DNA of 64,000 nt from Dehalococcoidia bacterium (GCA_020850615.1 JADZEI010000028.1:16847-80846); one strand, 5' to 3'; numbered from the stretch's first letter, positions 36,320 to 48,709 are shown. A program made the numbers and translations. Notes: generated by a model not told the origin, from the sequence alone.

Positions 36320-37429
36320 TTAGATTTCGAGCATCTGCGCGACGCGCTCGCGATGGAAGTCGCCGTCGCCCCAGAACAGCTCCGCACGCTTCTGGCGGCG
36401 GAAGAAGAGCTGGATGATGTAGTCCTTGGTGAAGCCGATACCACCATGGATCTGCTGGCCATGGGCCACCACCCGGCGGCTGGCATCGCTGCACCAGGCC
36501 TTCGCCATCGCCACGTCCATCTCGGCCGAGTCTTCGTTCTCGCTGGTCGCCCAGGCGGCCTTGTACATGATGAACCGCATGCCATCCACGTCGGTCACCA
36601 TGTCGGCGGCCTTGTGCTGGATCGCCTGGAACGAGCCAATCGGCCGGCCGAACTGCACGCGCTCCTTGGCGTAGTTCACCGAGATCTCGAAGTCCCGCTG
36701 CGCCAGACCGACGAGGTAGGCGCACTCGAGCACCGTCGCCATGTTCCGCAGCCGGTTGCCCGTCGCGGTGTCCATGTCGATCACGTCCGCCGCGCCGACC
36801 TTCACGTCCTTGAAGATCACTTCGCACTGCTTGTCGCTGGCGATGGTCTTGAGGACGTTCACTTCGATGCCCGCCTGGTCGCGGTTCACGAGGAAGGTGC
36901 TCAGGCGGCCGTCCGGCTTCCACGCCACCACGTGCAGCACGTCGGCAATGTGGGCGTCCGGCACGAACAGCTTCGTCCCGTTGAGGACGAAGTCGCTGCC
37001 CTGCTGGCTGACCTTCATCTCGATGCCCTCGTGGTCCCAGCGGCCACTCGGCTCGGTGATGGCGTAGGTGTGGATGTGCGAGCCATCCGCGATCTTCGGC
37101 AGGTGGGCCGCCTTCTGGGCGTCCGTGCCGGCGAGGATGAGCTCAGCCGCGCACACCTGGTCCGGGATGAACGGCCCCGGGACGAGCGCCCGGCCGAACT
37201 CTTCGACCAGCACGCAGAGATCGAGGAACGAGAAGCCCGCCCCGCCGTGCTCTTCCGGGACCATCAGACCCTGCCAACCGAGGTCGGCCATCTTCTTCCA
37301 GAGCTCCGGGCTATAGCCCTTCTCGTCCTCTTCCATCGCGCGGACGTGCTCTTCCGGGCACTCCTTCTCGAGGAATTCACGGGCCGAGTTCTTCAGCAGT
37401 TCCTGTTCTTCGCTAAGGCCGAGATCCAT
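36320..37429 (-). CDS. Acyl-CoA dehydrogenase
   Basis: A 369-residue FAD enzyme of the acyl-CoA dehydrogenase family. The N-terminal helical domain is standard (DLGLSEEQELLKNSAREFLEKECP), the middle beta-domain contains YAITEPSGRWDHEGI, where the flavin and acyl chain bind, and the C-terminal helical domain has RVQFGRPIGSFQAIQHKAADM and HGQQIHGGIGFTKDYIIQLFFRR. The general base cannot be named safely by eye: neither common Glu site stands out, which could mean a deviating subfamily. It transfers electrons to ETF. Its start precedes acpP by about 165 bases on the same strand. Confidence 0.87.
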   Translation of the reverse strand: MDLGLSEEQELLKNSAREFLEKECPEEHVRAMEEDEKGYSPELWKKMADLGWQGLMVPEEHGGAGFSFLDLCVLVEEFGRALVPGPFIPDQVCAAELILAGTDAQKAAHLPKIADGSHIHTYAITEPSGRWDHEGIEMKVSQQGSDFVLNGTKLFVPDAHIADVLHVVAWKPDGRLSTFLVNRDQAGIEVNVLKTIASDKQCEVIFKDVKVGAADVIDMDTATGNRLRNMATVLECAYLVGLAQRDFEISVNYAKERVQFGRPIGSFQAIQHKAADMVTDVDGMRFIMYKAAWATSENEDSAEMDVAMAKAWCSDASRRVVAHGQQIHGGIGFTKDYIIQLFFRRQKRAELFWGDGDFHRERVAQMLEI

Positions 37430-37570
37430 GCGGCTTCTGTCCCTTTCGGTTGAGCTGTTTGGTCCGTGCCACTCCGCGTGGCTGCGGGCTCTGTCTGTGC
37501 GGGCGGGAGTCTATCACGTTCTTTCGCGGCACGCGAACAATGCCACGCGTCTGCCGATCCGAGCTTCGTC

Positions 37571-37586
37571 GGCCGCAAAAGCGGCC
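37571..37586 (-). terminator. Hairpin after acpP
   Basis: GGCCGC-AAAA-GCGGCC, 10 bases past the acpP stop. A short stem with no T run, so attenuation is as likely as termination. Confidence 0.4.
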
Positions 37587-37595
37587 CGCGTGCCC

Positions 37596-37847
37596 CTATT
37601 CGAGACCCTGCGCTTTGAGGAAGTCCAGGATGTCCTGCACCGTGCGGATGTTCTCCGCATCCTCGTCCCGGATCTCGAACTCCGCCTCGTCCGCGAACGA
37701 CTCCTCGATCGCGATCGTCAGGTCCACGATGTCGAGTGAGTCCGCGCGCAGGTCGTCGATCAGGTTCGCCGTCGGCGTCACTTCGTCGGGGCTCACCTTG
37801 AGCTGCTTCACCACGACATCGCGCACGCGTTCGAAGAGGTCGGCCAT
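37596..37847 (-). CDS. acpP: Acyl carrier protein
   Basis: An 83-residue acidic helical bundle. The phosphopantetheine Ser37 sits in the DSLDIVDL motif, with Asp before it as usual. It carries growing acyl chains for fatty-acid synthesis. The C-terminus is a bit longer than in E. coli. It is the last gene of fabD-fabF2-fabF1-acpP, 85 bases behind the first ketosynthase gene. ATG start. Confidence 0.95.
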   Translation of the reverse strand: MADLFERVRDVVVKQLKVSPDEVTPTANLIDDLRADSLDIVDLTIAIEESFADEAEFEIRDEDAENIRTVQDILDFLKAQGLE

Positions 37848-37932
37848 TCGGGTTTTCTCCAGGCGGGCGCGACAGGCGCCGGCTACGTCATCCAGCGTGG
37901 CGAATCCGCCACGGGGCTTCGGCGATGCTACG

Positions 37933-39171
37933 TCAGGGCTGGTATTTGCGGAAGATCACGCACCCGTTCTGCCCGCCGAACCCGAACCCGTTCGCCGTCG
38001 CCGCCCGCACCGTCATCTTCCGCGCCTTCAGCGGCGTGTAGTCCAGGTCGCACTGCGGGTCCGGCGTCTCCAGGTTGATCGTTGGCGGCACCACACCGTC
38101 GTGGATCGCCATCACCGCTGCCAGCGCGCCCACAGCTCCCGCCGCGCCCAGCAGGTGGCCCACCATCGACTTCGGCGAGCTGATCGCCAGCCGCCCCGCC
38201 GCCTCGCCGAACGCCCGCTTGATCGCGACCGTCTCGCCCACGTCGTTCAGCGGGGTGCCCGTCCCGTGCGCCGCGATGTAGTCGATGTCCTCCGGTTTCA
38301 TCCCGGTGAGCCGCAGCGCCTCGCTCATCGCCTGTGCCGCCCCGCTGCCGTCTTCCCGCGGCGCCGTGATGTGGTACGCGTCCGCGCTCAGCGCCCCGCC
38401 CGCGAGCTCCGCGTACACCCGCGCGCCGCGTGCCTTCGCCCGCTCCTCGGATTCGATGACCATGACGCCCGCGCCCTCGCCGAACACGAACCCGTCCCGG
38501 TCGAGGTCGAACGGCCGGCTCGCGCGCTCCGGCTCGTCGTTGCGCCGGCTGAGCGCCCTCATGTTCGCCAGCGCGGCGATCGGCAGCGGGTGCAGCGCCG
38601 CCTCCGTGCCGCCCGCCAGCACAACGTCCGCAAGGCCCGTCTCGATGAGCATCTTCGCTTCGATGTACGAATACAGCCCGCTCGCGCAGGCGGCCACGCT
38701 CGCCAGCGCCGGCCCCCGCAGCCCCAGGTGCATCGAAACCTGGCACGCGCCCATGTTCGGCGCCATCGTCGGCACGTAGAACGGGCTCACCCGGCTCGGG
38801 CCCCGCTCCTTGAGCACCTGCATCTCTTCCATCGTGTCGATCGCGCCGCCCGCGCCCGTCGCGATCGCCGTCGCCGCCCGCGGCCGCTCCTCGTCGTTGA
38901 GCACCAGTCCCGCGTCGTCGGCGGCCATTTGCGCCGCCGCCACCGCGAACTGCGCGAACCGCGACATCCGCCGCGCGCCCTTCGCGTCCATGTAGTCCCC
39001 GGGCTCGAAGTCCTTCACCTCGGCCGCTATCTTCACGGGCATGTCGCTCGTGTCGAACCGCGTGATCCGGCTCACGCCCGAAACGCCGGCGACGAGGTTC
39101 GTCCAGAACTCGCCCGCAGTAAGCCCGATGGGCGTGATCGCCCCCAGGCCGGTCACCAATGCACGCGTCAC
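37933..39171 (-). CDS. fabF: Beta-ketoacyl-ACP synthase II (copy closest to acpP)
   Basis: A 412-residue condensing enzyme. The catalytic Cys162 lies in SVAACASGLYSYIEA, and the two His are in AAHGTGTPLNDVGE and SMVGHLLGAAG, so the Cys-His-His triad is complete. It condenses acyl-ACP with malonyl-ACP. GTG start at 39171 with AGGGAG ahead. The neighbour upstream is a second, divergent ketosynthase. Both are active by sequence, so this is not a chain-length-factor pair; two condensing enzymes may handle different chain lengths or be a FabF/FabB-like pair, resembling kasA/kasB. Confidence 0.93.
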   Translation of the reverse strand: MTRALVTGLGAITPIGLTAGEFWTNLVAGVSGVSRITRFDTSDMPVKIAAEVKDFEPGDYMDAKGARRMSRFAQFAVAAAQMAADDAGLVLNDEERPRAATAIATGAGGAIDTMEEMQVLKERGPSRVSPFYVPTMAPNMGACQVSMHLGLRGPALASVAACASGLYSYIEAKMLIETGLADVVLAGGTEAALHPLPIAALANMRALSRRNDEPERASRPFDLDRDGFVFGEGAGVMVIESEERAKARGARVYAELAGGALSADAYHITAPREDGSGAAQAMSEALRLTGMKPEDIDYIAAHGTGTPLNDVGETVAIKRAFGEAAGRLAISSPKSMVGHLLGAAGAVGALAAVMAIHDGVVPPTINLETPDPQCDLDYTPLKARKMTVRAATANGFGFGGQNGCVIFRKYQP

Positions 39172-39187
39172 TTGTTGCTCCCTGGCG

Positions 39188-40426
39188 TCAGTTCACTTCC
39201 CGGAAGATCACGCACGAGTTGTGACCCCCCAGCCCGACCGACGTCGTCATCGCCGTCTCCACCCGCATCGCCCGGGCCACGTTCGGGACGTAGTCCAGGT
39301 CGCACTCGGGGTCCGGCGTGGTGTAGTTGATGGTCGGCGGCACCTTCTGGTCGCGGATCGCGAGGATGCAGGCGAGCGCTTCCACGCTCCCCGACGCCCC
39401 CATGCAGTGCCCCGTAATCGGCTTCACCGAGCTGATCGCGGCCCGATATGCCGCGTCGCCCATCACTTCCTTGAAGACCATCGTCTCCACGCGGTCGTTC
39501 AGCGGCGTCCCGCTGCCGTGCGGGTTGATGTAGTTGATGGTCGCCGGGTCGATCGCCGCCTTCCGCACGGCCGCGTTCACCGCGCGCTTCAGCCCGCGGC
39601 CCGTCTCGTGCAGCGCGATCATGTCGTACGCATCGTTCGAGCTCCCGTAGCCGGTGACCTCGCAGTAGATCCGCGCCCCGCGCGCCTTCGCGTGCTCGTA
39701 CTCCTCGAGGATCACCGCGCCCGCGCCTTCGCCGCTGATGAACCCGTCGCGGTTCAGGTCGAACGGCTTGAGCGCCTTTGTCGGGTTCTCGTTGTCTCCC
39801 GCCAGCGCCCGCATCGAGCACCACGTCGCGTGGTAGATCGGCAGCAGCACCGCCTCCGAGCTCCCCGCGATGATCGCGGTTGCGTCGCCCCGCCGGATCG
39901 TCTCGAAGGCCTCGCCGATCGTCCCGCCGCCCGTCGCGCAGGCGCTCACGACCGCCATGTTCGGCCCGCGCGCCCCCGTCGCGATCGCGATGTGCCCGCT
40001 CGCTGCGTCGGGGATGAAGTTCGCGACCAGGAACGGCGTCACCCGCCGCGGCCCCTTCGTTTCGAGGATGCGCTGGTGCTCGATGACCATCTCGGTGCCG
40101 CCGCCGCCCGCGCTGAAGATGACGCCGATGTTCTCCGCGTTCTCGTCGGTGATCGCGAGCTGGCTGTCCGCCAGCGCCTCCAGCGCCGCTGAAACCCCGA
40201 ACGTCACGCCGCGGTTCATGTACCGCTGCTGCTTCGCGTCGACGCGGTCGCCCAGCGAGAAGTCCTTGACCTCGGCCTGGATCCGGATCGGGAACGGCTC
40301 CGGGTCGAACAGCGTGATCGGCCCGATCCCGCTGCGCCCCGCGAGCATCGCCTGCCACGTCTCTTCCGCGGTGTGCCCCACCGCCGTGACCGCCCCGACC
40401 CCCGTGACGACGACCCGGCCTGTCAC
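39188..40426 (-). CDS. fabF: Beta-ketoacyl-ACP synthase II (second copy)
   Basis: A 412-residue ketosynthase. Catalytic Cys163 is in VVSACATGGGTIGEA, and both His are present (INPHGSGTPLND and PITGHCMGASGSVEA). The N-terminus RVVVTGVGAVTAVGHTAEETW is typical of FabF. It is only partly similar to the next gene, so the two are old duplicates. GTG start overlaps the fabD stop by 4 bases (GTGA); 16 bases separate it from the next copy. All four fab genes are probably one mRNA. Confidence 0.93.
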   Translation of the reverse strand: MTGRVVVTGVGAVTAVGHTAEETWQAMLAGRSGIGPITLFDPEPFPIRIQAEVKDFSLGDRVDAKQQRYMNRGVTFGVSAALEALADSQLAITDENAENIGVIFSAGGGGTEMVIEHQRILETKGPRRVTPFLVANFIPDAASGHIAIATGARGPNMAVVSACATGGGTIGEAFETIRRGDATAIIAGSSEAVLLPIYHATWCSMRALAGDNENPTKALKPFDLNRDGFISGEGAGAVILEEYEHAKARGARIYCEVTGYGSSNDAYDMIALHETGRGLKRAVNAAVRKAAIDPATINYINPHGSGTPLNDRVETMVFKEVMGDAAYRAAISSVKPITGHCMGASGSVEALACILAIRDQKVPPTINYTTPDPECDLDYVPNVARAMRVETAMTTSVGLGGHNSCVIFREVN

Positions 40427-41412
40427 AGTGCCGCCGCTTCGACGAGCTTGAAGTTCTCCCCCAGGAGACCCTCATGGTCGTCGCTCAGGCTCAGGCTGTT
40501 CACGTCATAATCGATGCGCCGCACCAGCCGCGTGAGCACGTTCCCGGGCCCCGCCTCGATGAACAGGTCCACGCCCTGCGCGCGCATCTCCTCCACCGAC
40601 TTCTGCCAGCGCACGCCCGCCATCAGCTGGTCGCGCAGCTCCACGTACACCTCGGGCTGCGTCTCCAGCAGGTCCGCGTTCACGTTGCCCACGAGCGGCG
40701 CCGCGGGGTCCCGCATCGGCAGCCGCTGGAGCAGCCGGTTCATGCCCTCGCTCGCGCGCGTCATCAGCGGCGAATGCGATGCGATCGTGATCGGCAGGCG
40801 CACCACCCGCCGGGCGCGCGCCTTCTCGGCCAGCTCCATCGCCGCGCGCAGCGGCTTCATCGCCCCCGAAATGACGTTCTGCCCCTCGCAGTTCGAGGTC
40901 GCGAGCCCGACGTAGCCGTCCTTCGAAGCCTCCCGGCAGATCTCGATGACCTTCTCTTCCGAGAGCCCGAGGATCGAGGCCATGCCCCCGGGGAACTCCC
41001 GGCCCGCCTCGTCCATCAGGATGCCGCGCTCCTTCACGAGCAGCGCACCCTCCTCGAACGTGAGCGAACCCGCGGCCACCGCGGCGGTGAATTCGCCCAG
41101 CGAATGACCCGCGAACACGTACGGTTCGAGCCGGTGGTCCAGCGCGGCCCACCGCTCCTGGAGCGCCGCGAACCACGCGATCGACGTCACGAACGTCGCC
41201 GGCTGCTGGTTGATCGTGCTTTCGAGCTCGTCCTCGGGCCCTTCGAAGCACAGCTTCGAAATCTTCATGTCGAGCACTTCGTCCGCACGGCGGAAGACGT
41301 CCCGGGCGGCCTTCGATACCTTCGCGAGGCGTTCGCCCATGCCCACGTGCTGGGAACCTTGCCCGGGGAAGATGACGGCGAGCCGGCGCCATGACTTCAC
41401 GGCCTGGTCCAT
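40423..41412 (-). CDS. fabD: Malonyl-CoA:ACP transacylase
   Basis: A 329-residue enzyme that loads malonyl groups on ACP. The N-terminal VIFPGQGSQHVGMG is conserved, the catalytic Ser104 sits in AGHSLGEFTA, and the second-half SHSPLM/MRDPAAPLVGNVNAD region carries the active-site His. ATG 41412 leaves the standard N-terminus; a longer frame to 41469 has no support. It is the first gene of the fab operon. The C-terminal 25 residues (NSLSLSDDHEGLLGEN...) extend slightly beyond the usual length. Confidence 0.94.
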   Translation of the reverse strand: MDQAVKSWRRLAVIFPGQGSQHVGMGERLAKVSKAARDVFRRADEVLDMKISKLCFEGPEDELESTINQQPATFVTSIAWFAALQERWAALDHRLEPYVFAGHSLGEFTAAVAAGSLTFEEGALLVKERGILMDEAGREFPGGMASILGLSEEKVIEICREASKDGYVGLATSNCEGQNVISGAMKPLRAAMELAEKARARRVVRLPITIASHSPLMTRASEGMNRLLQRLPMRDPAAPLVGNVNADLLETQPEVYVELRDQLMAGVRWQKSVEEMRAQGVDLFIEAGPGNVLTRLVRRIDYDVNSLSLSDDHEGLLGENFKLVEAAAL

Positions 41413-41623
41413 CGCGGTGTGACTCCCTCCCTGCCTGCCGCGCGCAATCAGCGCACTCGGCTTCACCAAAGCGTATCAGAGCCGCCCGTCAAGGGAAGAG
41501 CGGCGAAACTGCAACCCTTTCGCACAATGCAAACCATCGCATCGCAAACGATTCACCCGACCGCAATCGCCGCACCAGCAGCCGAGAGCCAATAGCCAGC
41601 AGTCAGCTGCTACGATCACCCCC

Positions 41624-41845
41624 ATGGACGAACGTTCCACCGGCTTCCTGATCGCCGCACTCGGCGCGGCCGCGGTGGTCATCGGGCTGCTCGTCGCGGC
41701 CGGCGCCCTCTCCTGGTTCGGCCGCCTCCCCGGCGACATCCGCTATGACGGCGGCAACGTCCGCGTCTTCGCGCCGATCACGACGATGATCATCGTCTCG
41801 GTCGTCCTCAGCATCGCCCTCTACATCGCCCGCCGCCTATTCTGA
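41624..41845 (+). CDS. DUF2905 small membrane protein
   Basis: A 73-residue protein with two transmembrane helices flanking the conserved loop WFGRLPGDIRYDGGNVRVFAPITT. This loop with its LPGDI motif defines DUF2905, widespread and of unknown function. ATG 41624; the 211-base gap to fabD holds no clear gene. It lies 26 bases before the RibD-like gene and may be cotranscribed. Confidence 0.85.
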   Translation: MDERSTGFLIAALGAAAVVIGLLVAAGALSWFGRLPGDIRYDGGNVRVFAPITTMIIVSVVLSIALYIARRLF

Positions 41846-41871
41846 GCCCACCGCTCGAGGTACCTCCGCCC

Positions 41872-42606
41872 GTGCCGAAGCCTGACTACACGTCGCTCGA
41901 ACTGCCCCCGCCGCCGCCCGGCCGCCCCTACGTCATCCTCAACATGGTCATGTCCGCCGATGGCAAGGTCGTCGTCGAAGGCACCGAGCAGGGCATCGGC
42001 TCGAAGGTGGACCAGCGCCTCATGCGCGAGCTCCGCGTCAACGCCGACGTCGTCCTGAACGGCGCCTCCACCCTCCGCGCCAGCGGCACCTCCTCCCGCC
42101 TCGGCGATGAGCAGCTCGAAGCCCTCCGCGTCGAACGCGGCAAGCCCCGCTTCCCCGTTGCTGCGGTGCTCTCCCGCTCCGGCGACCTCCCGCTCGACCG
42201 CATCTTCTTCACCGCGCGCGACTTCCCCGCCGTCGTCTACCTCTCCGATCTCGCCCCCGCAGCCCGCCGCGAGGCGCTTGTCGCAACCGGCCGCGACATC
42301 CACATCGTCCCCGGCGGCCGCGAAGTTGCCGCGATGCTCCGCCACATGCGCGAAGAGCTCGGCGCCGCCGTGCTGCTCTGCGAAGGCGGCCCCGACGTCA
42401 ACGCCCAGATGTGGGCCCACGGCTTCGTCGACGAGTACTTCGTCACGCTCGGCCCGGTCATCGTCGCCGGCCGCGACACCCTCACCGCCGCCGAGGGCCC
42501 GCGCGCCTTCGCCCGCGACCAGCTCCCCCACCTCGACCTCGTCTCCGCCATCCCCAACGAAGAGACGAACGAGGTCTACCTCCGCTACCGCACCCGCCGC
42601 ACCTGA
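41872..42606 (+). CDS. RibD C-terminal domain/dihydrofolate-reductase-like protein
   Basis: A 244-residue protein with the RibD-C fold: PYVILNMVMSADGKVV at the start, the SKVDQRLMRELRVNADVVLNGASTLRASGTS segment (substrate and NADPH site) and LLCEGGPDVNAQMWAHGFVDEYFVTLGPVIVAGRD near the end, where the GGP loop binds the nucleotide. True RibD reduces the riboflavin pyrimidine intermediate; stand-alone copies may do that or another NADPH reduction. No other rib gene is close. GTG start. Confidence 0.82.
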   Translation: MPKPDYTSLELPPPPPGRPYVILNMVMSADGKVVVEGTEQGIGSKVDQRLMRELRVNADVVLNGASTLRASGTSSRLGDEQLEALRVERGKPRFPVAAVLSRSGDLPLDRIFFTARDFPAVVYLSDLAPAARREALVATGRDIHIVPGGREVAAMLRHMREELGAAVLLCEGGPDVNAQMWAHGFVDEYFVTLGPVIVAGRDTLTAAEGPRAFARDQLPHLDLVSAIPNEETNEVYLRYRTRRT

Positions 42607-42619
42607 CAGCACGCTGACA

Positions 42620-42633
42620 AGAACACCCGTTCT
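42620..42633 (+). promoter_or_regulatory. LexA/SOS box in front of uvrA
   Basis: AGAAC-ACCC-GTTCT, a perfect palindrome of the GAAC-N4-GTTC type used by LexA in Gram-positive bacteria and relatives. It sits 93 bases before the uvrA GTG, with a possible -10 TACACT at 42642-42647. Confidence 0.72.
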
Positions 42634-42726
42634 ATTCCTGCTACACTGGCAGACGCCCCGGCTGCGCGGATCTACACTCGGATCCCGTCCCTACGCCAAC
42701 CCGGGATCCCCCTTCGAGAACCGCCC

Positions 42727-45978
<3,252 letters not shown>

Positions 45979-46084
45979 CCCGGCACCTCGCGCCTGCTGA
46001 CCTCCTGAGCCCGGCCACGCCCCTGTAGCGGCGCGCCGCGCCGGCGTGATGCGGCTGCAGCCCCCGCCCGCGTACCGTCCGCCT

Positions 46085-46702
46085 ATGACCCGAGCCCGAA
46101 TCGACGCCCCCGGCCGCCAGGCCCTCGCCCGCCTCGCCGAAGACCTCGACGCCCTGAACCTCGCCTGGGCGGTCGTTGGCGGCATCGCAGTCCAGGCCCA
46201 CTGCGGCTCTGGCGCCACCGATGACATCGATGCCGCCGTCGCCGTCGCCGATGACGCCACCGCCGAGCTCGTCGTCCGCGCCCTCCAGGACCGCGGCTAC
46301 GCCCTCGTCACCTCCGTCGAGGACGAGGCTACCGGCCGCCTCGCCTCCGTCCGCCTCGACGTGAAGGGCGACGAGGACCGCGTCCAGCCGGTTCAACTCC
46401 TCTTCGCCTCGTCCGGCATCGAGCCCGAGCTCGCCGCCGCCGCCACCCGCCGCCCTATCGCTGGCACGGACGTGCCCGTCGCCGCGGCCGGGCATCTGCT
46501 CGCGCTCAAGGTCCTCGCCCACGATATCGGCCGCCCCCAGGACGGCGAGGATATCGCCGCGCTCCTCCGCTGCGTCGGCGAGGACGCCCTCCAGCAGGCC
46601 GAGGATGCCTTCGTCCTCATCACCGACCGCGGCTTCAACCGCGACCGCGACCTCATGGCCGATTACGAGCGCTTCCTCGCCCGCGAGCCCGCCACCGGCT
46701 GA
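46085..46702 (+). CDS. Nucleotidyltransferase-fold protein
   Basis: A 205-residue protein of the nucleotidyltransferase superfamily. The motif GGIAVQAHCGSGATDDIDAAVAV (Gly32-Gly33 then Asp46, Asp47 and Asp49) matches the hG(G/S)...DxD core, like AbiEii-type and aminoglycoside-nucleotidyltransferase-like proteins. LLALKVLAHDIGRPQDGEDIAALLR resembles the KxxA...R..D..D motif of toxin-type NTases. No antitoxin partner is adjacent, so a TA role is unproven. ATG 46085 is preferred; a GTG at 46046 is an alternative. Confidence 0.68.
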   Translation: MTRARIDAPGRQALARLAEDLDALNLAWAVVGGIAVQAHCGSGATDDIDAAVAVADDATAELVVRALQDRGYALVTSVEDEATGRLASVRLDVKGDEDRVQPVQLLFASSGIEPELAAAATRRPIAGTDVPVAAAGHLLALKVLAHDIGRPQDGEDIAALLRCVGEDALQQAEDAFVLITDRGFNRDRDLMADYERFLAREPATG

Positions 46703-47617
46703 CTACCGCAGCAGGTCCCGGCAGAACGCCCGGATCGCCCCGTTCAGCAGCTCCGCCCGCTCCCACTGCATGAAGTGGCCGCAGTCGCGCACCAGGAACG
46801 GCCCCACCCGGTCGGGGAACACCACCTCCGCCATTCGGTCGAACTCGGGGTAGATCACGTGGTCGCTCGGCCCGAACAGCAGGAGCGTGTGCGTCGGGTT
46901 CGGGCCCGCCATCGCCGATGGCTCGCTCCGCGCGGCCGCGCTGAACGAGCTCTCGTAGCCCCCGAAGCTCGCCCGCAGCTTCGCCCCGTCCGCGAACGGC
47001 TCCGTCATGAAGTCCGTCGCGTCGTCGTCGAAGGCGCCCGGGTGCGCCCAGAACCGCGAGCCGTAGAACGTCGCGATGTACCGGCGCCGTTTCTCGGGCG
47101 TGTCCAGCTCCGCCGCCAGCCCGTCCGGGTCCGTGCCCTGCCGCCGGAAGTAGTCCGAGGCCTCCCGCGCCGGCCGCGTCCGGAACCCCGCCATCCGCTC
47201 CTTGTCATAGGGCAGCGGCGAATTAAACAGCACCATCCGCTCCACGAATCCCGGGTAGCGCAGCGAGAGGTCCTGGATCACTGGCCCGCCGAGGTCCCCG
47301 CCCGCCCCGACCACCCGCTCGTGGCCCAGGTGGTCGTGCACCAGCGCGTACAGGTCGCGCACGTGCGACGGCACGTCGTGGAACCCGTCCGGGCCCACCT
47401 CCGAATCGCCGAACCCGCGCAGGTCCGGCACGATCACCTCGAAGCCGGCCTCCGCCAGCGGCGCGATGTTCCGCCACCAGATCCGCTTCGTCTCCGGCCA
47501 GCCGTGCACCAGCAGCAGCGGCACGCCGCCAGCTCCTTCGCGCACGTAGGCCTGGGCGAACCCGCGCGGGCTGGCGTGGTGGATGGCGAATCGGTTCGGG
47601 TTCGTGTCGTCGGGCAT
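46703..47617 (-). CDS. Alpha/beta hydrolase, epoxide-hydrolase/haloalkane-dehalogenase type
   Basis: A 304-residue alpha/beta hydrolase. The oxyanion motif is HGWPE (residues 39-43); the nucleophile is Asp108 in GGDLGG, where most relatives have GHDWGG; the catalytic His is in RDCGHFMQWE near the C-terminus. An aspartate nucleophile means an ester intermediate of epoxides or haloalkanes rather than ordinary ester cleavage. ATG 47617 has GGAGGTG upstream. A much longer frame in this register to 49342 is an artefact. It ends 1 base after the convergent nucleotidyltransferase stop. Confidence 0.82.
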   Translation of the reverse strand: MPDDTNPNRFAIHHASPRGFAQAYVREGAGGVPLLLVHGWPETKRIWWRNIAPLAEAGFEVIVPDLRGFGDSEVGPDGFHDVPSHVRDLYALVHDHLGHERVVGAGGDLGGPVIQDLSLRYPGFVERMVLFNSPLPYDKERMAGFRTRPAREASDYFRRQGTDPDGLAAELDTPEKRRRYIATFYGSRFWAHPGAFDDDATDFMTEPFADGAKLRASFGGYESSFSAAARSEPSAMAGPNPTHTLLLFGPSDHVIYPEFDRMAEVVFPDRVGPFLVRDCGHFMQWERAELLNGAIRAFCRDLLR

Positions 47618-47701
47618 GGGCACCTCCGGTTTGCGTACGGCGCCCGAAGATAGCAGGCTTCGCGTCACCCTGTCTTCGACAAACCTCCCGAGGAGACCCG
47701 C

Positions 47702-48691
47702 GTGAGCTATCGAGCCTTCGTCGTCAACAAGGACGGCGACAACTTCACCGCCGGCACCACCACCCTGTCCGAATCCGACCTCCCCCAGGGCGACGTCACC
47801 ATCCGCGTCGAATGGTCCAGCGTGAACTACAAGGACGGCCTCGCCTGCACGCCGAACGGCCGCGTCGTCCGCGGCTACCCGATGGTTCCCGGCGTCGACC
47901 TCGCGGGCGTGGTCACCGAATCGACCGATAGCCGGTTCGCGCCCGGCCAGGGCGTCATCGCCCACGGCCACGACATCGGCGTGTCGCACCCCGGCGGCTT
48001 CGCCGAGCTCGCCCGCATGCCCGCCGAGTTCTGCACCGCCCTCCCGGACGGCCTCACGACGAAGGAGGCGATGGCCATCGGCACCGCCGGCTTCACCGCC
48101 GCCCAGTCCGTCCTCGCGCTCGAACAGTACGGCGTCACGCCCGCGAAGGGCCCCGTCATCGTCACCGGCGCGACCGGCGGCGTCGGCAGCACCGCCGTCA
48201 GCATGCTCGCCATGCGCGGCTTCACCGTCGCCGGCAGCACCGGCAAGGCCGACGAGCACGACTACCTGCGCAACCTGGGCGCCACCGAGATCCTCTCGCG
48301 CGAAGAGGTGAGCGCCGAATCCAACCGCCCGCTCGAATCCGAGCGCTGGGCCGGCGCGGTCGACCCCGTCGGCGGCGCCACCACCGCCTACCTCCTCCGC
48401 ACCACGAAATACGGCGGCGCCGTCGCCCTCTCCGGGCTCACCGGCGGCACCACCGTCAGCACGACCGTCATGCCGTTCATCCTCCGCGGCGTCGGCCTCC
48501 TCGGCATCGACTCCGTCCAGTACCCGATCGAGCTCCGCCGCGCCCTCTGGCAGCGCCTCGCCACTGACCTCAAGCCAAAGGGCCTCCTCGAATCCATCGC
48601 CGTCGAAACCGACCTCGACGGCATCCCCGCCGCCGTCGAAAAGATCCTCCGCGGCGGCATCCGCGGCCGCATGCTCGTCCGCCTCACCTGA
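47702..48691 (+). CDS. acuI: Acrylyl-CoA reductase/YhdH-type quinone oxidoreductase
   Basis: A 329-residue medium-chain dehydrogenase/reductase without zinc. It has the YhdH/AcuI signature: VNYKDGLACTPNGRVVRGYPMVPGVDLAGVV, GVTPAKGPVIVTGATGGVGSTAVSMLA (NADP-binding loop) and VDPVGGATTAYLLRTTKYGGAVALSGLTGG. AcuI reduces acryloyl-CoA to propionyl-CoA with NADPH; the nearby acyl-CoA carboxylase and cobalamin adenosyltransferase would fit a propionyl-CoA route, but are far away. GTG start at 47702. Gene symbol is a family-level call. Confidence 0.8.
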   Translation: MSYRAFVVNKDGDNFTAGTTTLSESDLPQGDVTIRVEWSSVNYKDGLACTPNGRVVRGYPMVPGVDLAGVVTESTDSRFAPGQGVIAHGHDIGVSHPGGFAELARMPAEFCTALPDGLTTKEAMAIGTAGFTAAQSVLALEQYGVTPAKGPVIVTGATGGVGSTAVSMLAMRGFTVAGSTGKADEHDYLRNLGATEILSREEVSAESNRPLESERWAGAVDPVGGATTAYLLRTTKYGGAVALSGLTGGTTVSTTVMPFILRGVGLLGIDSVQYPIELRRALWQRLATDLKPKGLLESIAVETDLDGIPAAVEKILRGGIRGRMLVRLT

Positions 48692-48709
48692 CGGCGGTCC
48701 CCTCCAACT

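Noticed and set aside
36114..36323. A 69-codon plus-strand frame after the palindromes
   Set aside because: It is Pro/Cys/Arg-rich, has no ribosome site and ends inside the terminator of the dehydrogenase.
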